This document shows, piece by piece, positions 51,446 to 59,813 of a stretch of DNA of 64,000 nt (position 1 is the stretch's first letter; every line of letters starts with the position of its first letter). The stretch comes from JABCYV01 sp035512155 (GTDB lineage: Bacteria; Acidobacteriota; Terriglobia; Terriglobales; Acidobacteriaceae): the NCBI GenBank assembly GCA_035512155.1, contig DATKEN010000031.1, forward strand, positions 73,387 through 137,386, in the 5' to 3' direction. A model generated the notes under the pieces. That model saw nothing but the letters and a program-made list of their open reading frames with translations, was not told the DNA's origin and did not search any database. A program made the translations under genes and the position numbers.

Positions 51446-52741
51446 GTGGCTGCCAGCTCTTACCGATTTTATCGTGGGCGCCGTTTTGTGTCTGCGTTGC
51501 TGACGGCGCTTCTGCTAGTTTCTGCCGCCTTTGCCATCAACGGCTTCTCACCGCAAAAGCGTGTCGGATTCAACCTGGGAGATCAGTGGGAGCCGGCGAT
51601 TGCCGCAGACGGCTATGGCCATGTGTACGTTCTCTATCCGCAGTACGGCATGGTACCGGGTTGTGCCAATTGTCCTGTGCCCAGCCTGGTCCTAGTAGTC
51701 AGCAATGACAACGGGGCAACTTGGCAGTTGCCCCGCCAGGTCACGCCTCCGGGCACGGCGCAGTTCGACGCACAAATAGTTGTCGATCCGGCCGACCGCA
51801 GAACTGTTTATGCCGCCTGGCTGCAAAATGACAAGAGCGACACGATAGTCGCAAAGTCAGCGGACTTCGGACAGAGCTGGTCGTTGGTGGTAGCGGACCG
51901 GGGTACTAGCGAAGCCGACAAACCTGTTCTGGCGGTCCGAGGGCAGGACGTTTATGTCGGATTCGAGCGCGCGCGGAAGATGAGAGTAGCTGCGTCGCAC
52001 GATGGCGGTGTTTCTTTCATCTCCACCGACATCTTCGCGGGCGTCCGACTGGCTGGCGCTATGGCCGGTGGGGCGACGGTTGACCCCGCAGGTAACGCTT
52101 ATTTCGCCTGGGCGGCGTATGCGCAAAACGCTGCGGTCAAAGGACGCGTGAATCTCTACACCATCAAATCGTCGGATGGCGGAAAGACCTGGACCTTTAC
52201 GCCGCTCGATGTCTCCGGCGCGCCTCCGGATTGCGCCGCCCAACAATGTGGATGGGCGTATCTTGGCGCACAGGTAACCATGGCCTCTGACGGCGCTGGC
52301 ACGCTGTACGCGTTATGGAATGCGGGGACCGCGCAGAACGATCCTGAGCGAATCTACTTTGCCTCCTCCACTACGGCTGGAGCTACGTGGTCCCCAAAGC
52401 TCGATGTTTCGCTGGCGCCGGCTGGCGTGGAGCATTGCTTTCCCGCACTCGTTGCCGGATCAGCGGGTGATGTGCGCATTGGTTGGATGGATACCCGCAA
52501 CCGCCCGCTCTGGAACACGTATTACCGCAGTTCCACCAACGGTGGCGCCACCTGGTCGCCGGAGATTCAGTTATCCACCTACGTGCGCGGTTACCGCTAC
52601 ATTCAGCCCAAGGGCTTCAGTTTTCCCTTTGGTGACTATTTCGAGATGAGCATCGACAGCCGCGGCGAGAGCCATGCGGTTTGGGGTGAAGGTCTTAATT
52701 ACAACTCACCGGGCTCCATCTGGCATACCAGCGGCCGGTAA
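51446..52741 (+). CDS. Secreted BNR/Asp-box repeat protein (sialidase-like beta-propeller)
   Basis: 431 residues from GTG at 51446. A signal peptide covers residues 1-31 (FVSALLTALLLVSAAFA). Asp-box repeats of S-x-D-x-G-x-x-W type appear five to six times: SNDNGATW, SADFGQSW, SHDGGVSF, SSDGGKTW, SSTNGGATW. These form a six-bladed propeller. The sialidase FRIP and catalytic Arg triad are not evident, so enzymatic activity is not claimed. Confidence 0.8.
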   Translation: MAASSYRFYRGRRFVSALLTALLLVSAAFAINGFSPQKRVGFNLGDQWEPAIAADGYGHVYVLYPQYGMVPGCANCPVPSLVLVVSNDNGATWQLPRQVTPPGTAQFDAQIVVDPADRRTVYAAWLQNDKSDTIVAKSADFGQSWSLVVADRGTSEADKPVLAVRGQDVYVGFERARKMRVAASHDGGVSFISTDIFAGVRLAGAMAGGATVDPAGNAYFAWAAYAQNAAVKGRVNLYTIKSSDGGKTWTFTPLDVSGAPPDCAAQQCGWAYLGAQVTMASDGAGTLYALWNAGTAQNDPERIYFASSTTAGATWSPKLDVSLAPAGVEHCFPALVAGSAGDVRIGWMDTRNRPLWNTYYRSSTNGGATWSPEIQLSTYVRGYRYIQPKGFSFPFGDYFEMSIDSRGESHAVWGEGLNYNSPGSIWHTSGR

Positions 52742-52764
52742 GCCTGGTGTCAGGCTTTCAGCGG

Positions 52765-52900
52765 CGTCATCCCGAAACCCGGCGCTGTTCAGCCGGGTGA
52801 GAGCCTGGCCTGAGCGAAGTCGAAGGCGATCTCGCGCGAGAGCTTATCCAAACACCCTGCCGCTCTGTACGCCAGATCCCCCGCAAACCTCGGGATGACG
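52765..52900. repeat. Intergenic element with 11-bp terminal inverted repeats
   Basis: CGTCATCCCGA at 52765-52775 and its exact complement TCGGGATGACG at 52890-52900 bracket about 114 bp that include CCTGAGCGAAGTCGAAGG. This TCATCCCGA / CTGAGCGAAG combination is the look of non-coding repeats seen many times in acidobacterial and other soil genomes. It occupies most of the 267 bp between the BNR gene and the DUF1761 gene; no gene is present. Confidence 0.6.
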
Positions 52901-53008
52901 TCAGGGGGAAAATGAGAGAGAACGATCTCTAGGCGTCCGCCCCTTTGCAAGCCACCCAATTGGGCATACCATGTCTGTCCTCGATAAAAGCCTTAGGGAG
53001 GCGGTGCC

Positions 53009-53437
53009 ATGATCGTCACGGGCGTGAACCTTTGGGCTGTGTTGGTGGCCGCCGTAGCCTCTATGGTTGTGGGCTTTCTCTGGTATTCGCCGTTTCTTTT
53101 TGCCCGGCCTTGGATGCTGGCCATGGGCTACGATCCGGATAACAAAGCCAAGCTGGACGAGATGCGCAAAAGCGCGGGCAAGAGTTACGCGCTTTCTTTT
53201 GTCGCGAGCCTGGTTGCTGCTTTCGTTTTGGGCAAGATCATCGACGTGGCCACCGTCGATTCTGCACTCTATGGTATGAAAATCGGTTTTGCGGTTTGGC
53301 TGGGATTCGTCACCACCGTGCAGCTGACCGCCAAATTGTTCGGCAACCAGCCGACCAAGCTATACCTCATCAACACCAGCTATCAGTTGGTGTGTTATCT
53401 GGTGATGGGAGCGATTCTGGCCGTGTGGCCGCGGTAA
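53009..53437 (+). CDS. DUF1761 family membrane protein
   Basis: 142 residues with four helices. NLWAVLVAAVASMVVGFLWYSPFLFARPWM near residue 7 is the DUF1761 signature (GxxWYSP-F). It follows an AGGGAGGCGGTGCC ribosome region. Function is unknown; members are small inner-membrane proteins. It is convergent with pyrD, with 35 bp between stops. Confidence 0.88.
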   Translation: MIVTGVNLWAVLVAAVASMVVGFLWYSPFLFARPWMLAMGYDPDNKAKLDEMRKSAGKSYALSFVASLVAAFVLGKIIDVATVDSALYGMKIGFAVWLGFVTTVQLTAKLFGNQPTKLYLINTSYQLVCYLVMGAILAVWPR

Positions 53438-53472
53438 GAGCGCGCTTCTGACTGGCGAGGTAATTGTTTCAT

Positions 53473-54420
53473 CTACTCCATCACCATCCCACCCGTTAAC
53501 GAGGCCACCCGCTCCACGTTGTGTTCCAGGCACCAGGTTTCCAGTTCGCCGACGATTTTTTCTGTGGCGACCGGATCCCAATAGCTGGCGGTTCCAATCT
53601 GCACCGCGGCGGCCCCAGCTAGCATGAACTCGACGATATCCGCTGCCGTCGAGATGCCTCCCATGCCGATGACCGGAATCCTCACCGCCTTGGCCGCGTC
53701 GTACACCATGCGCAGGGCAATTGGCTTGATCGCCGGGCCAGACAACCCCGCGGTCACATTGGCGATGCGGGGCTTCCGGGTCTCTGCGTCGATCGCCATC
53801 GCCACGAACGTGTTCACTAGAGAGATGGCGTCGGCGCCCGCTTCCTGGGCCACGTGTGCCATCTGCGCGATGCTGGTCACGTTGGGCGAAAGTTTCACAA
53901 TCAGCGGCCGCTGCGAGATGCGTTTCGCAGTATTTACCACTTCGTCGAGCGAGCGCGGATCGCTGCCAAACTGAATCCCGCCCTGCGCCGTGTTAGGACA
54001 GGAAACGTTCAATTCATAGGCGGCGATGCCCTCACCTTCATTAAGAACCTGGATGGTGTGTTCGTAGTCCTCGCGGGTATAGCCAAACACGTTGGCGAAG
54101 ATGACGACATTTTTCAAGGTCCGAAGCTTTGGCAGCTTCTCCTCCAGGAAAGCGCGTGCGCCAATGTTTTGTAATCCAATTGCGTTGAGCATGCCGGCCG
54201 GCGTCTCGTAAAGCCGTGGCGGCGGATTGCCGGCCATTGGTTCTCTGGAAAGCCCTTTGACGACAAAGCCGCCGAGTTTGTCGAGGTGGACAACATCCTC
54301 GAATTCGATGCCGTAGGCAAAAGTTCCGCTGGCTGCGATCACCGGATTTTTGAGGGAGATACCAGCGAAACTGACGCTAAGATCGAGATTACGCGCACCC
54401 GTCGCCGGGGACGCCGTCAT
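53473..54420 (-). CDS. pyrD: Dihydroorotate dehydrogenase, class 1B type catalytic subunit
   Basis: 315 residues from ATG at 54420, which overlaps the stop of the upstream phosphatase (ATGA); longer in-frame starts reach into that gene and are shadows. KNPVIAASGTFAYG, NGREFEDV-like FEDVVHLDKLGG, ELNVSCPNTAQGG (catalytic Cys near 135) and GMGGISTAADIVEFMLAGAAAVQIGTA match class 1B enzymes. These normally need PyrK for NAD, which is not in the window. It makes orotate in pyrimidine synthesis. Confidence 0.93.
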   Translation of the reverse strand: MTASPATGARNLDLSVSFAGISLKNPVIAASGTFAYGIEFEDVVHLDKLGGFVVKGLSREPMAGNPPPRLYETPAGMLNAIGLQNIGARAFLEEKLPKLRTLKNVVIFANVFGYTREDYEHTIQVLNEGEGIAAYELNVSCPNTAQGGIQFGSDPRSLDEVVNTAKRISQRPLIVKLSPNVTSIAQMAHVAQEAGADAISLVNTFVAMAIDAETRKPRIANVTAGLSGPAIKPIALRMVYDAAKAVRIPVIGMGGISTAADIVEFMLAGAAAVQIGTASYWDPVATEKIVGELETWCLEHNVERVASLTGGMVME

Positions 54421-56111
54421 TGGGTGTCTTCCTGTGCGATCAGCGCCACCGGTTGGATCCGTTCCGATGGCTTGGCCGGGCGGGGGCCTTTCATATCTGG
54501 ACGCGAAGAATTGTCCGCGCGATGGGAGGAAGCAAGGGCTTCGGTGAGGACTCGTCCGATGGCGTGCGTGGGAGCATTGATGCCCAGCAGCGACGCCAGC
54601 GTTACCGCCAAGTCGACAGGTTCGGCGTGCGTGCGATAGGTTCCGGTTTGGAAAGGAATGCCATAAAAAGCCAGCGGCACATGCGTGTCGTACGTGTAGG
54701 GCGAAGTATGATCGGTTCCGGTGCCACCTACGGCGTACGGAACTGGTACCCCCATCACGTACCATCCACCTAGCGGCGAATAGCTGTGTTCGTACTTAAG
54801 GCCGATTTCGGTGTTGGGGACTTTGCCTTCCGCCAACTGAGAGCGGCTGTAGTAATCTCGCAAGCCGGCTTCCTTCAGTGCTTCGCCGACCGCCCGTTCC
54901 GCATCTTCCTCCTTCATCTTGACCGCGGCGAATGCGTCTGCGTCCAACCACGCCAGTGGGTAATCGAACTCTTTCACATATTCAGCCGGGCGTCCGGAAG
55001 AGAGCTTTGAGGATAGCCACTGATTCATTTGTGCGCGCATTTTGTCGGTGGAAAGATTGGTTGCCGGAATGTGCAGGCTGGACGCGACTTTGGGCAGAGG
55101 CGCGATGCCATGGTCTGCCGAGAGCGCAACCCACACATTGGCCAGACCTAGCTGATGTCCGAGGAAGTTGAAGAAATCGGCCAATTGGCGATCCATGGCC
55201 AGTGCTAGAGAACGCATGCGGGGAGAATCCGGCCCAACATGGTGGCCGAGGATGTCGTTGCCGGACAGTCCGATGACCAATAAATCCGTGGCTGGGCCGC
55301 TGCCCAGCCTCTCGTTGGTCACCAGTTCACGCGCAAATTCAAGTTCGTAGTCGTTGGCGAAAGGAGTCGGACCGACCAATTCGTAGAAACTGGATTCTTT
55401 CCCCGTTGCTCCGGTGGCGGGGGTAGTGCGCCAGGCATTGCCATCGTTGTCCGTCCACTCTTTGTTCAGGTATTTCTCCGTGTGTTTGCTGTCGTTGAAA
55501 TCCTTGGCCCACTTGGGAAGGTCACTGCGATAGTAAGTGGAAGTGATCCACCAACCGGTTTGGTGGTCGGTCCAGTAAGCTCCATCGCTGGAAAATCCTG
55601 TCGAAAGAATAGACGCGCGATCTTTCAGCGCGATTCCAAATACCCGGGACCTGCCCTGGGTCGCCAGTTTCAATTCGTCGCCGAGCGTGTCTGCTAGAAG
55701 ATTGTGCGGCGAGGCTCCGGTGGCGTTGCCCGGCATTCCGATGAGCTTAGTATCATCATCCTCCACGGACGTGACCGAGCGTCTCTTTTGCGGGTCCCAC
55801 CACTTATTAGCCAGGATGCCGTGTCCGCTGGAATAGGCGCCCGTGAGCAGTGTTGCGTGCCCCGGCGCAGTTCGAGTGTTGGCGTAGTCATAGTTGCAAT
55901 CGGTGAAGTTGGCGCCGTGGTCGAGCAGCAGCCGGAACCCGCCCTCGCCGAATTGGTCGTGATAGCGTTCCAGGTAGTCGCCTCGAAACTGGTCAATGAT
56001 TATTATGACGACCAGCTTGGGACGCGCGTTGTAGGCCGAGCCAAAGATCCAGTTCGTGTGGCAGAAGCAGAGCAATAGCGCGAGGACGGTCGAACGAAGG
56101 GGAATTTTCAT
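54417..56111 (-). CDS. Secreted alkaline phosphatase-family enzyme (PafA-like)
   Basis: 564 residues. The signal peptide is MKIPLRSTVLALLLCFCHTNWIFG. Metal-site and nucleophile motifs are VVIIIIDQFRGDYLERY near 33, NTRTAPGHATLLTGAY (nucleophile Thr) near 78, GLSGNDILGHHVGPDS near 285 and LSADHGIAPLP near 332. This is the Thr-nucleophile alkaline phosphatase / type I phosphodiesterase group. It is translationally coupled to pyrD, a pairing with no obvious metabolic logic. Confidence 0.87.
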   Translation of the reverse strand: MKIPLRSTVLALLLCFCHTNWIFGSAYNARPKLVVIIIIDQFRGDYLERYHDQFGEGGFRLLLDHGANFTDCNYDYANTRTAPGHATLLTGAYSSGHGILANKWWDPQKRRSVTSVEDDDTKLIGMPGNATGASPHNLLADTLGDELKLATQGRSRVFGIALKDRASILSTGFSSDGAYWTDHQTGWWITSTYYRSDLPKWAKDFNDSKHTEKYLNKEWTDNDGNAWRTTPATGATGKESSFYELVGPTPFANDYELEFARELVTNERLGSGPATDLLVIGLSGNDILGHHVGPDSPRMRSLALAMDRQLADFFNFLGHQLGLANVWVALSADHGIAPLPKVASSLHIPATNLSTDKMRAQMNQWLSSKLSSGRPAEYVKEFDYPLAWLDADAFAAVKMKEEDAERAVGEALKEAGLRDYYSRSQLAEGKVPNTEIGLKYEHSYSPLGGWYVMGVPVPYAVGGTGTDHTSPYTYDTHVPLAFYGIPFQTGTYRTHAEPVDLAVTLASLLGINAPTHAIGRVLTEALASSHRADNSSRPDMKGPRPAKPSERIQPVALIAQEDTQ

Positions 56112-56230
56112 CGCGGAGTAGTTTACAGCCTGTTACGCGCAGTGCCAAAACCACCCAGTAAAATTAATGTCCAAGTAATGTTAATCTTCCAACGCTTACT
56201 TTGAGCTAGCTAAGCTCCTGGGGTCTAGTC

Positions 56231-56665
56231 ATGAAACTTGCCGTGTACGTCGGCGTAGCCGCACTCTTCTTGGTTGTTATGCTGAGCGTTGTACTATCAT
56301 CCTCTGCGAGCCCAACACAATCGGCGAAGATCGCCCGGGGGAAGTACCTGGTGGAAGCAGTGGCCATGTGCGGTGATTGCCACACTCCCATCAGCGAAAA
56401 GGGCGAGCCTCTCCCAGGAAAAATGCTGAAAGGCGCCACACTTACATTCAAGCCTATCGCGCCGATGCCAGTCTGGGCTGACAAGACTCCAAACATCGTG
56501 GGTTTGCCCGGATGGACTGAGGAACAGGCCGTCAAATTCCTGATGACGGGCATTGCATACAACGAGCTACCGGGACGCCCGCCCATGCCGCGCTACCGCC
56601 TTAGCGAAGCGGACGCGGAGGCCGTCGTAGCCTATCTGAGGTCGCTGGCCCCTGCAGATAAATAG
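56231..56665 (+). CDS. Membrane-anchored or secreted c-type cytochrome
   Basis: 144 residues. An N-terminal hydrophobic segment (LAVYVGVAALFLVVMLSVVL) serves as signal or anchor. The single heme motif is CGDCH near residue 47 and the distal Met is probably in GRPPMPRYRLSEADAEAVVAYLRSL. It is a small cytochrome c domain of the kind used as electron carrier or as a partner of dehydrogenases. Its partner is unknown; PQQ dehydrogenases often use such cytochromes, but none is nearby. Confidence 0.87.
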   Translation: MKLAVYVGVAALFLVVMLSVVLSSSASPTQSAKIARGKYLVEAVAMCGDCHTPISEKGEPLPGKMLKGATLTFKPIAPMPVWADKTPNIVGLPGWTEEQAVKFLMTGIAYNELPGRPPMPRYRLSEADAEAVVAYLRSLAPADK

Positions 56666-56732
56666 CTGAACGAAACGGCTTGGTGTCTGATTACGCCGCT
56701 CCTGCACTTTTTTCGATACAGTAGGGAATTCC

Positions 56733-58025
56733 ATGCTTGACCTGAACTTTGTCCGTGACAATCTGCCGCTTGTCGAGGCGAAGCTACGCCAGCGTGGCAT
56801 GGATCCCGCCGAGATCCTAAAGGATTTCCAAGAGATTGATGCCCAGCGGCGCAAAGCGATTACCGAGGCCGAGACCACCAAGGCGCGCCGCAACCGCGCG
56901 TCCGAAGAGATCGCCAAGCTGAAGAAGAGCGGCCAGGATGCGACTGCGCTCATTTCTGAAACGAAGGAGTTGCGCGAACAGATTCAGGAGCGAGAGAAAG
57001 CCGCAGCCGAACTTGAGAGCCGCCTGCAGCAGATTCTTGCGGGAATTCCCAATCTCCAGAATGATAGCGTGCCGGTTGGCAAGTCCGCCGAGGACAACGT
57101 CGAGGTGCGGCGTTGGGGAACGCCTCCCAAGTTCGATTTCAGTCCTAAACCGCACTGGGAACTTGGTGAACAGCTGGGAGTGCTCGACTTGGAACGCGCC
57201 GCCAAAATCTCCGGCGCGCGCTTTGCGGTTTACTGGGACTTAGGAGCGCGAATGGAGCGGGCGCTGGCCAACTTCATGCTGGATCTGCACACCCGTGAAC
57301 ATGGATACATCGAGGTGTTGCCGCCGTATCTGGTGAACTCCGATTCGATGTACGGTACTGGACAGTTGCCTAAATTTGCCTCCGATCTATTCCGTGTGCC
57401 CCACGGCGACAAAGACCTGTGGCTGATTCCCACGGCCGAAGTCCCGGTCACAAATCTTTACCGCGACGAAGTTCTCGATGCTTCGCGCTTGCCCGTCTCT
57501 CTCACTGCCTATACGCCTTGCTTCCGCAGCGAGGCGGGATCGTACGGCAAAGATGTCCGCGGCATCATCCGCCAACATCAATTTCAAAAAGTTGAACTGG
57601 TCAAGTTTTCACGTCCGGAAAATTCGTATGATCAACTCGAAAATCTCACCCATGACGCCGAGGAAGTCCTGGAAAAACTTGGCCTGCACTACCGCGTGGT
57701 TTCGCTGTGCACTGCCGACTTAAGCTTTTCGTCGGCCAAAACCTACGATATCGAAGTGTGGTTGCCGGGACAGCAGTTGTTCCGTGAGATTTCTTCCTGC
57801 TCGAATTTCGAGTCATTTCAGGCGCGGCGGGCGAATATACGCTATCGTGCGGAAGGAAAGAATAAGACCGAATTCGTACACACATTAAATGGCAGCGGCC
57901 TGGCGGTCGGCCGCACCTGGGTCGCAATTGTGGAAAACTATCAGCAAGCTGACGGAAGCGTATTGATTCCCGACGCCCTGCGCCGATACATGGGCGCGGA
58001 CCGAATCACTGCCAAGAAATTCTAG
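56733..58025 (+). CDS. serS: Seryl-tRNA synthetase
   Basis: 430 residues, MLDLNFVRDNLPLVEAKLRQRG. A coiled-coil tRNA-binding arm covers about residues 30-100. Class II motifs follow: motif 2 CFRSEAGSYGKDVRGIIRQHQFQKVEL near 265, motif 3 NGSGLAVGRTWVAIVENYQ near 385. TAEVPVTNL is the serine site. AGGGAATTCC precedes the ATG. It may be followed in the same message by the two envelope genes below. Confidence 0.96.
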   Translation: MLDLNFVRDNLPLVEAKLRQRGMDPAEILKDFQEIDAQRRKAITEAETTKARRNRASEEIAKLKKSGQDATALISETKELREQIQEREKAAAELESRLQQILAGIPNLQNDSVPVGKSAEDNVEVRRWGTPPKFDFSPKPHWELGEQLGVLDLERAAKISGARFAVYWDLGARMERALANFMLDLHTREHGYIEVLPPYLVNSDSMYGTGQLPKFASDLFRVPHGDKDLWLIPTAEVPVTNLYRDEVLDASRLPVSLTAYTPCFRSEAGSYGKDVRGIIRQHQFQKVELVKFSRPENSYDQLENLTHDAEEVLEKLGLHYRVVSLCTADLSFSSAKTYDIEVWLPGQQLFREISSCSNFESFQARRANIRYRAEGKNKTEFVHTLNGSGLAVGRTWVAIVENYQQADGSVLIPDALRRYMGADRITAKKF

Positions 58026-58087
58026 CCGTGCGGCTCGCCGGCGAATATCATGGCGTGGAGTTCCAAGACAGGGTAGGGTAACTAGAC

Positions 58088-58519
58088 TTGGACAGGATTG
58101 AAGCGACCACACTCGATACCGACACACCCAGCGCGCCCGGCGTGCCGATGACTGGAATCTGGCGCACAATCCGTGGCTACATTCTCTGGTCATACGAGCG
58201 CGGCACCATTCAATACGACGTAATGGTGACGCTGATTCTGCTCTTTGTCTTTCTCACTCCGTACTGGATTAATTTCAAGGACAAACCTATCGAACGGAAT
58301 CCGCATCCAGGTGGAGTGGTTGTGATTCCGGACGCTGGGGGCGGTTTCATGTATCAGATTGACGGCGCCGCGGTTTCCGGAAAGGATGAGGCGACTGTAA
58401 GGGAGCAGTTGCTCAACATCATCGAACCCATCTCTGGCGGCGTGACAATCGTCAAGTACGAAGCCGTGCGCGACCGGTCGGGACATGTGCAGAATTACAA
58501 AGTCTGGGTCCAGAGGTGA
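58088..58519 (+). CDS. Membrane protein of unknown function upstream of the LolA-like gene
   Basis: 143 residues from TTG at 58088; an ATG at 58148 would shorten it by 20. One membrane segment (VMVTLILLFVFLTPYWINF) near residue 46 is followed by a small periplasmic beta domain (GGVVVIPDAGGGFMYQIDGAAVSGKDEATVREQLLNII) that resembles a biopolymer-transport (ExbD/TolR-like) fold in size only. It overlaps the next gene by 4 bp (GTGA). Confidence 0.6.
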   Translation: MDRIEATTLDTDTPSAPGVPMTGIWRTIRGYILWSYERGTIQYDVMVTLILLFVFLTPYWINFKDKPIERNPHPGGVVVIPDAGGGFMYQIDGAAVSGKDEATVREQLLNIIEPISGGVTIVKYEAVRDRSGHVQNYKVWVQR

Positions 58520-59271
58520 TGATCAAAAGTGATAACCCCGGATTGGGCCGATCGGGTCGGGCGGTGAAACCTGCCTCGTCATTTTGGCGCTGTTTCGTCG
58601 TCGCGATTCTCCCGGTATTGGCGATCTCGGCGCAAGAGCCGCCGGATGTCCAGTCCAATGCTGCGCTGGAACGGGTCCTAAAACTAATGGACAGCACTGC
58701 GGCGAACTTCCGCTCCACCGAAGCGTCCTTCGTCTGGGATCAATATACGAAAGTAGTGAACGAATCCGATACTCAGAAGGGAAAAGTATATTTCCGTCGA
58801 GCTGGCAAAGAAACGCAGATGGCCGCCGACATCACCGAGCCCGATCAGAAGTCAGTGCTATTCACCGACAGCAAGATTGAGGTCTACCAACCACGCATCG
58901 ACCAGGTTACGGTCTACAACGCGGGCAAGAACCGGGAGGCATTTGAGAGCTTCCTGGTGCTGGGTTTCGGGGGCAGCGGGCACGACATGCTGAAATCCTT
59001 CGACGTGAAGTATCTGGGCACGGAACGGGTCGACGGGACCGACGCCGTCAAACTGGAACTGGTGCCCAAGTCTCCCAAAATTCGTAACAACTTCGACCGC
59101 ATTGTACTGTGGATCGACCAGGCGCGCGGGGTCTCGGTCCAGCAGCAGCTTTTTGAGCCTTCGGGTGATCACCGTCTGGCGAAATATTCTGGCATCGAGT
59201 TGAATCAGAAGATTCCGGACACGGTGTTCAAGTTGAAGACAACCGGGAAGACCAAAATCGTAACGCCTTAG
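58516..59271 (+). CDS. LolA-like outer-membrane lipoprotein carrier protein
   Basis: 251 residues. A signal peptide ends near residue 40 (ILPVLAISAQ). The mature part has the half-barrel pattern of LolA: ALERVLKLMDSTAANFRSTEASFVWDQY, KGKVYFRRAGKETQMAAD, SKIEVYQPRIDQVTVY and VLWIDQARGVSVQQQLF. It would ferry lipoproteins across the periplasm. GTG at 58516 overlaps the preceding stop. Confidence 0.82.
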   Translation: MMIKSDNPGLGRSGRAVKPASSFWRCFVVAILPVLAISAQEPPDVQSNAALERVLKLMDSTAANFRSTEASFVWDQYTKVVNESDTQKGKVYFRRAGKETQMAADITEPDQKSVLFTDSKIEVYQPRIDQVTVYNAGKNREAFESFLVLGFGGSGHDMLKSFDVKYLGTERVDGTDAVKLELVPKSPKIRNNFDRIVLWIDQARGVSVQQQLFEPSGDHRLAKYSGIELNQKIPDTVFKLKTTGKTKIVTP

Positions 59272-59390
59272 ATCGCAGCGGAAAAAGAAGATAAAAGCTG
59301 AAAAACTGGGCACGGGGCGTTATACTGCGGGTGCACGAGTTCCTCTGCGAACACAATCGAAGATTCCACTGCGCGAGCATCCTGTTTTTC

Positions 59391-59615
59391 ATGGCTAAAG
59401 TTTTCACGATCCCGGTTCCACCCAAGATGGATCGAAAGCGACGCGAACGCGCTTCTGATCCCCGCTATGTCGACGGTCAGCGCTTGCTGGTCGAAGCCAT
59501 GAGGTATCTGGCCCAATCGGATCCCGTCGCGAACCGCGGCGCCATCGAACTCCTGTCCGAGCACGTGAGGACGCGCTTCCGCATGACGGATTCGCCTCTG
59601 ACGGAAAGTTTCTAG
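59391..59615 (+). CDS. Small basic protein of unknown function
   Basis: 74 residues from ATG at 59391 (MAKVFTIPVPPKMDRKRRERASDP); a GTG at 59331 would add 20 residues. It is helical, with VDGQRLLVEAMRYLAQSD and RGAIELLSEHVRTRF segments and a basic patch near residue 15. No fold is recognised. No clear ribosome site is seen, so confidence is limited. It lies between the LolA-like gene and the receptor promoter. Confidence 0.45.
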   Translation: MAKVFTIPVPPKMDRKRRERASDPRYVDGQRLLVEAMRYLAQSDPVANRGAIELLSEHVRTRFRMTDSPLTESF

Positions 59616-59737
59616 AGGTCTTTGCCGCGCCTCCAAAAATCAGATTGAGCAAAGCAAAAACAGCATAACAGCGCGACTGTTAGCTGATAAAAACGTTTTG
59701 GAAGTGACTTCCAGTCAACCTCCGTGCCACATTTTTC

Positions 59738-59767
59738 TTGATAGTTCTCCATCAGCCCCGCTAAACT
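59738..59767 (+). promoter_or_regulatory. Promoter candidate for the TonB-dependent receptor gene
   Basis: TTGATA at 59738-59743 and TAAACT at 59762-59767 are 18 bp apart. Transcription would start near 59774, about 40 bases before the ATG, leaving room for the GGAGGGACC ribosome site at 59804-59812. CCGAT and ATCGG form a small inverted repeat at the ribosome site. Confidence 0.4.
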
Positions 59768-59813
59768 TCTGGCCCATCACACATCCGCACGCCGATCGCA
59801 AATCGGAGGGACC

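Noticed and set aside
54421..54765. N-terminal extension of pyrD reaching into the phosphatase gene
   Set aside because: The extension is a shadow of the phosphatase coding sequence; ATG at 54420 gives a normal PyrD start and an ATGA overlap.
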